Shown piece after piece: positions 5,047 to 6,451 of a DNA stretch of 6,451 nt (position 1 is its first letter; every line of letters starts with the position of its first letter). The notes below the pieces were generated by a model that was not told where the DNA came from, did no database searches, and was given only the letters and a program-made list of their open reading frames with translations. This DNA comes from Methanobacteriota archaeon (GTDB lineage: Archaea > Halobacteriota > Methanocellia > Methanocellales > Methanocellaceae). The translations under genes and the position numbers were made by a program. The DNA lies in the NCBI GenBank assembly GCA_023436075.1, contig JAEZKS010000098.1, positions 1 through 6,451 of the forward strand, given 5' to 3'.

Positions 5047-6012
5047 ATGGCGATGGTAGTGATGACCGCTTGTGACGACGTGATTCTCGAGGTCAGCAGC
5101 CTGACGAAATCGTACGGTAGCCTGAAGGCAGTCGACGATCTCTCTTTCGACGTCCGAAGAGGCGAGATCTTCGCGTTTCTCGGGCCTAACGGCGCGGGAA
5201 AAACGACTGCGATTAGCATGATCTGCGGCCTGCTTGAATCCGATGCGGGCGACGTGCATATGGGTGGACGATCCTTGAAAGACGGCGGCCGGGAATACCG
5301 CCGGCATATCGGGCTCTGTCCCCAGGACATTGTCATCTGGGAAATGCTGACCTGCCTGGAGCAGCTGACCATGATGGGACAGTTGTATGACCTCAGCGAA
5401 CGCGAGTCACGGGAGCGAGCACTGCGGTTGCTTGATCGGCTTGGGCTATCGGATAAGAAGAACGCACAGGCTAAGACATTATCGGGTGGCATGAAGCGCC
5501 GGCTGAACATTGCGCTCGCGCTGGTCCACGGTCCTGATCTGCTCATACTCGATGAGCCCCAGGCAGGCCTGGACCCGCAGAGCCGCGTGTTGGTCAGGGA
5601 GTACATACGGTCGATCTCAGATCAGACGACGGTCATACTGACGACTCACGATATGGATGAGGCCGAAAAGCTTGCCGATCGGGTGGCCATCATCGACCAC
5701 GGGAAGCTGCTCGTGCTCGACACGCCGGATCGACTCAAAAGCCGCACTTGCGACGGTGACATACTGGAGATCAGGATATCTGGCGACGTAGTAACGACAG
5801 ATGAGCTGCAGCATGGCTTGCCTGGCAACGTCAGTCATATGTCGTACCGCGACGGTACGCTTCGCATCTCGGGCACATGTCTTCCCGAGGCTCTGCCTCT
5901 GCTCATGGAACGACTGCAGCGGTCGGGCATCGCGATCGAGGACATGACACTCCGCAAGAAATCGCTGGAAGATGTCTTCATACTGCTGACCGGGAGGGGG
6001 CTGCGGGAATGA
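5047..6012 (+). CDS. ABC exporter ATP-binding protein (DrrA-like)
   Basis: The 321-residue protein is a complete ABC nucleotide-binding subunit: Walker A GPNGAGKTT (46-54), Q-loop Gln93 (CPQDIVIW), signature LSGGMKRRL (145-153), Walker B LLILDE (165-170) and H-loop His201 (TTHDMDEAE). After about residue 235 comes the extra C-terminal domain typical of daunorubicin-resistance-type ATPases, ending in the recognisable SLEDVFILLTGRGLRE. Such subunits power ABC-2 type export; the cargo cannot be read from sequence. The D-loop region reads DEPQAGLDP, with Gln in place of the common Thr. Start choice is uncertain: ATGs at 5047, 5053 and 5062 are in frame, and the last has a GGTAGTG just upstream. 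The stop codon overlaps the next gene's ATG, which indicates translational coupling with its membrane partner. Confidence 0.94.
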   Translation: MAMVVMTACDDVILEVSSLTKSYGSLKAVDDLSFDVRRGEIFAFLGPNGAGKTTAISMICGLLESDAGDVHMGGRSLKDGGREYRRHIGLCPQDIVIWEMLTCLEQLTMMGQLYDLSERESRERALRLLDRLGLSDKKNAQAKTLSGGMKRRLNIALALVHGPDLLILDEPQAGLDPQSRVLVREYIRSISDQTTVILTTHDMDEAEKLADRVAIIDHGKLLVLDTPDRLKSRTCDGDILEIRISGDVVTTDELQHGLPGNVSHMSYRDGTLRISGTCLPEALPLLMERLQRSGIAIEDMTLRKKSLEDVFILLTGRGLRE

Positions 6013-6451
6013 GGTTCATTGCCCTGTTCAGGAAGACAGTCGTCGAGAACGTGCGGGACTGGAAGATCCTCGGTATGACGCTGCTCTTTGCCCCGTTCTT
6101 CGTTATCCTGATGTACTTCTACATGACTGGCGCGCCACAGACCTTTGTACTCCTCGTCATGAACAACGACACAGGTGTCGCTGATGGGAACCTCACCTTC
6201 AACGCAGGCGATGAGCTCATCGCTGCCATGATGAACGTCAGCTACCCCGATGGTAGCGGCATTCTCGACGTGCGGGAGGAGACAGACATATCCGGGGCAA
6301 AGAGCCGTCTGATCGATAAGACCGCAGACCTGCTCATAGAGATACCTGCGGATTTCTCTCTGTCGATTGTCTCATATCGCGACGGGGTCGGAGAACAGCC
6401 GGCTGCTGTCCGTACGACCGGCGATCCTTCCAACCCGAAATACGTCATGGC
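6009..6451 (+). CDS. ABC-2 type permease subunit, N-terminal part
   Basis: The frame opens at an ATG in the ATGA overlap with the ATPase stop and stays open for 147 codons to the right edge, so it is partial. GGGAGG at 5994-5999 could serve as its Shine-Dalgarno sequence. The protein starts with a short basic cytoplasmic segment (MRFIALFRKTVVENVRDW), then one membrane span (about 21-40, with LLFAPFFVILMYFYM). A hydrophilic domain expected on the outer face follows (VLLVMNNDTG, then an acidic region). This plan, one N-terminal helix followed by a large external domain before the remaining helices, is characteristic of the ABC-2 permease group that pairs with DrrA-type ATPases. The substrate is unknown. 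A second permease gene may follow, since such operons often encode two. Confidence 0.88.
   Translation, partial: MRFIALFRKTVVENVRDWKILGMTLLFAPFFVILMYFYMTGAPQTFVLLVMNNDTGVADGNLTFNAGDELIAAMMNVSYPDGSGILDVREETDISGAKSRLIDKTADLLIEIPADFSLSIVSYRDGVGEQPAAVRTTGDPSNPKYVM

Noticed and set aside
4983..5606. 207-codon minus-strand open frame opposite the ABC ATPase
   Set aside because: It runs antisense through the Walker A and signature region of a clear gene, is Ser/Arg-rich, and shows no domain.

Overview
The window looks like a piece of a methanogenic archaeal chromosome, most plausibly order Methanocellales (genus-level guess, moderate to low confidence). The reasons are a nickel-responsive regulator next to a metal ECF transporter gene, archaeal TATA-like boxes in AT-rich gaps between GC-rich genes, T-rich termination, and mixed Shine-Dalgarno and short-leader starts. 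No rRNA, tRNA, CRISPR array, transposase or phage gene is visible.

Layout. Positions 1-1222 (minus strand) hold a nickel-uptake operon: nikR, followed after 5 nt by a CbiQ/EcfT-type membrane component that runs off the left edge. A 7-N16-7 inverted repeat just upstream of nikR has the geometry of a NikR operator and overlaps the predicted transcription start. Positions 1520-2950 (minus strand) hold a secreted subtilisin-like protease with an I9 propeptide and an unusual Tyr/Pro-rich tail. Its best start is a non-canonical ATT, which restores a complete signal peptide directly behind a strong Shine-Dalgarno sequence. Positions 2951-3183 are a divergent promoter region carrying two dyads of the same 7-N10-7 design. 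Positions 3184-4563 (plus strand) encode a metallo-beta-lactamase-fold protein with two rhodanese domains, related to persulfide dioxygenases; only the last rhodanese domain keeps its cysteine.

Positions 4564-5046 contain no convincing gene but are rich in structure. They hold several small hairpins, a roughly 178-bp fold-back element built from CGCCAAG-type heptamers at 9-10 bp spacing, and a perfect 10-5-10 palindrome beside the TATA box of the next operon. Positions 5047-6451 (plus strand) encode an ABC exporter: an ATPase of the DrrA type overlapping by 4 bp an ABC-2 type permease that continues past the right edge.

The genes fall into four independent units: nickel homeostasis, extracellular proteolysis, sulfane-sulfur chemistry and export. 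I see no single pathway joining them. The most interesting signals are the ATT start, the candidate NikR operator, the fold-back element and the dyads in the two plus-strand promoters.
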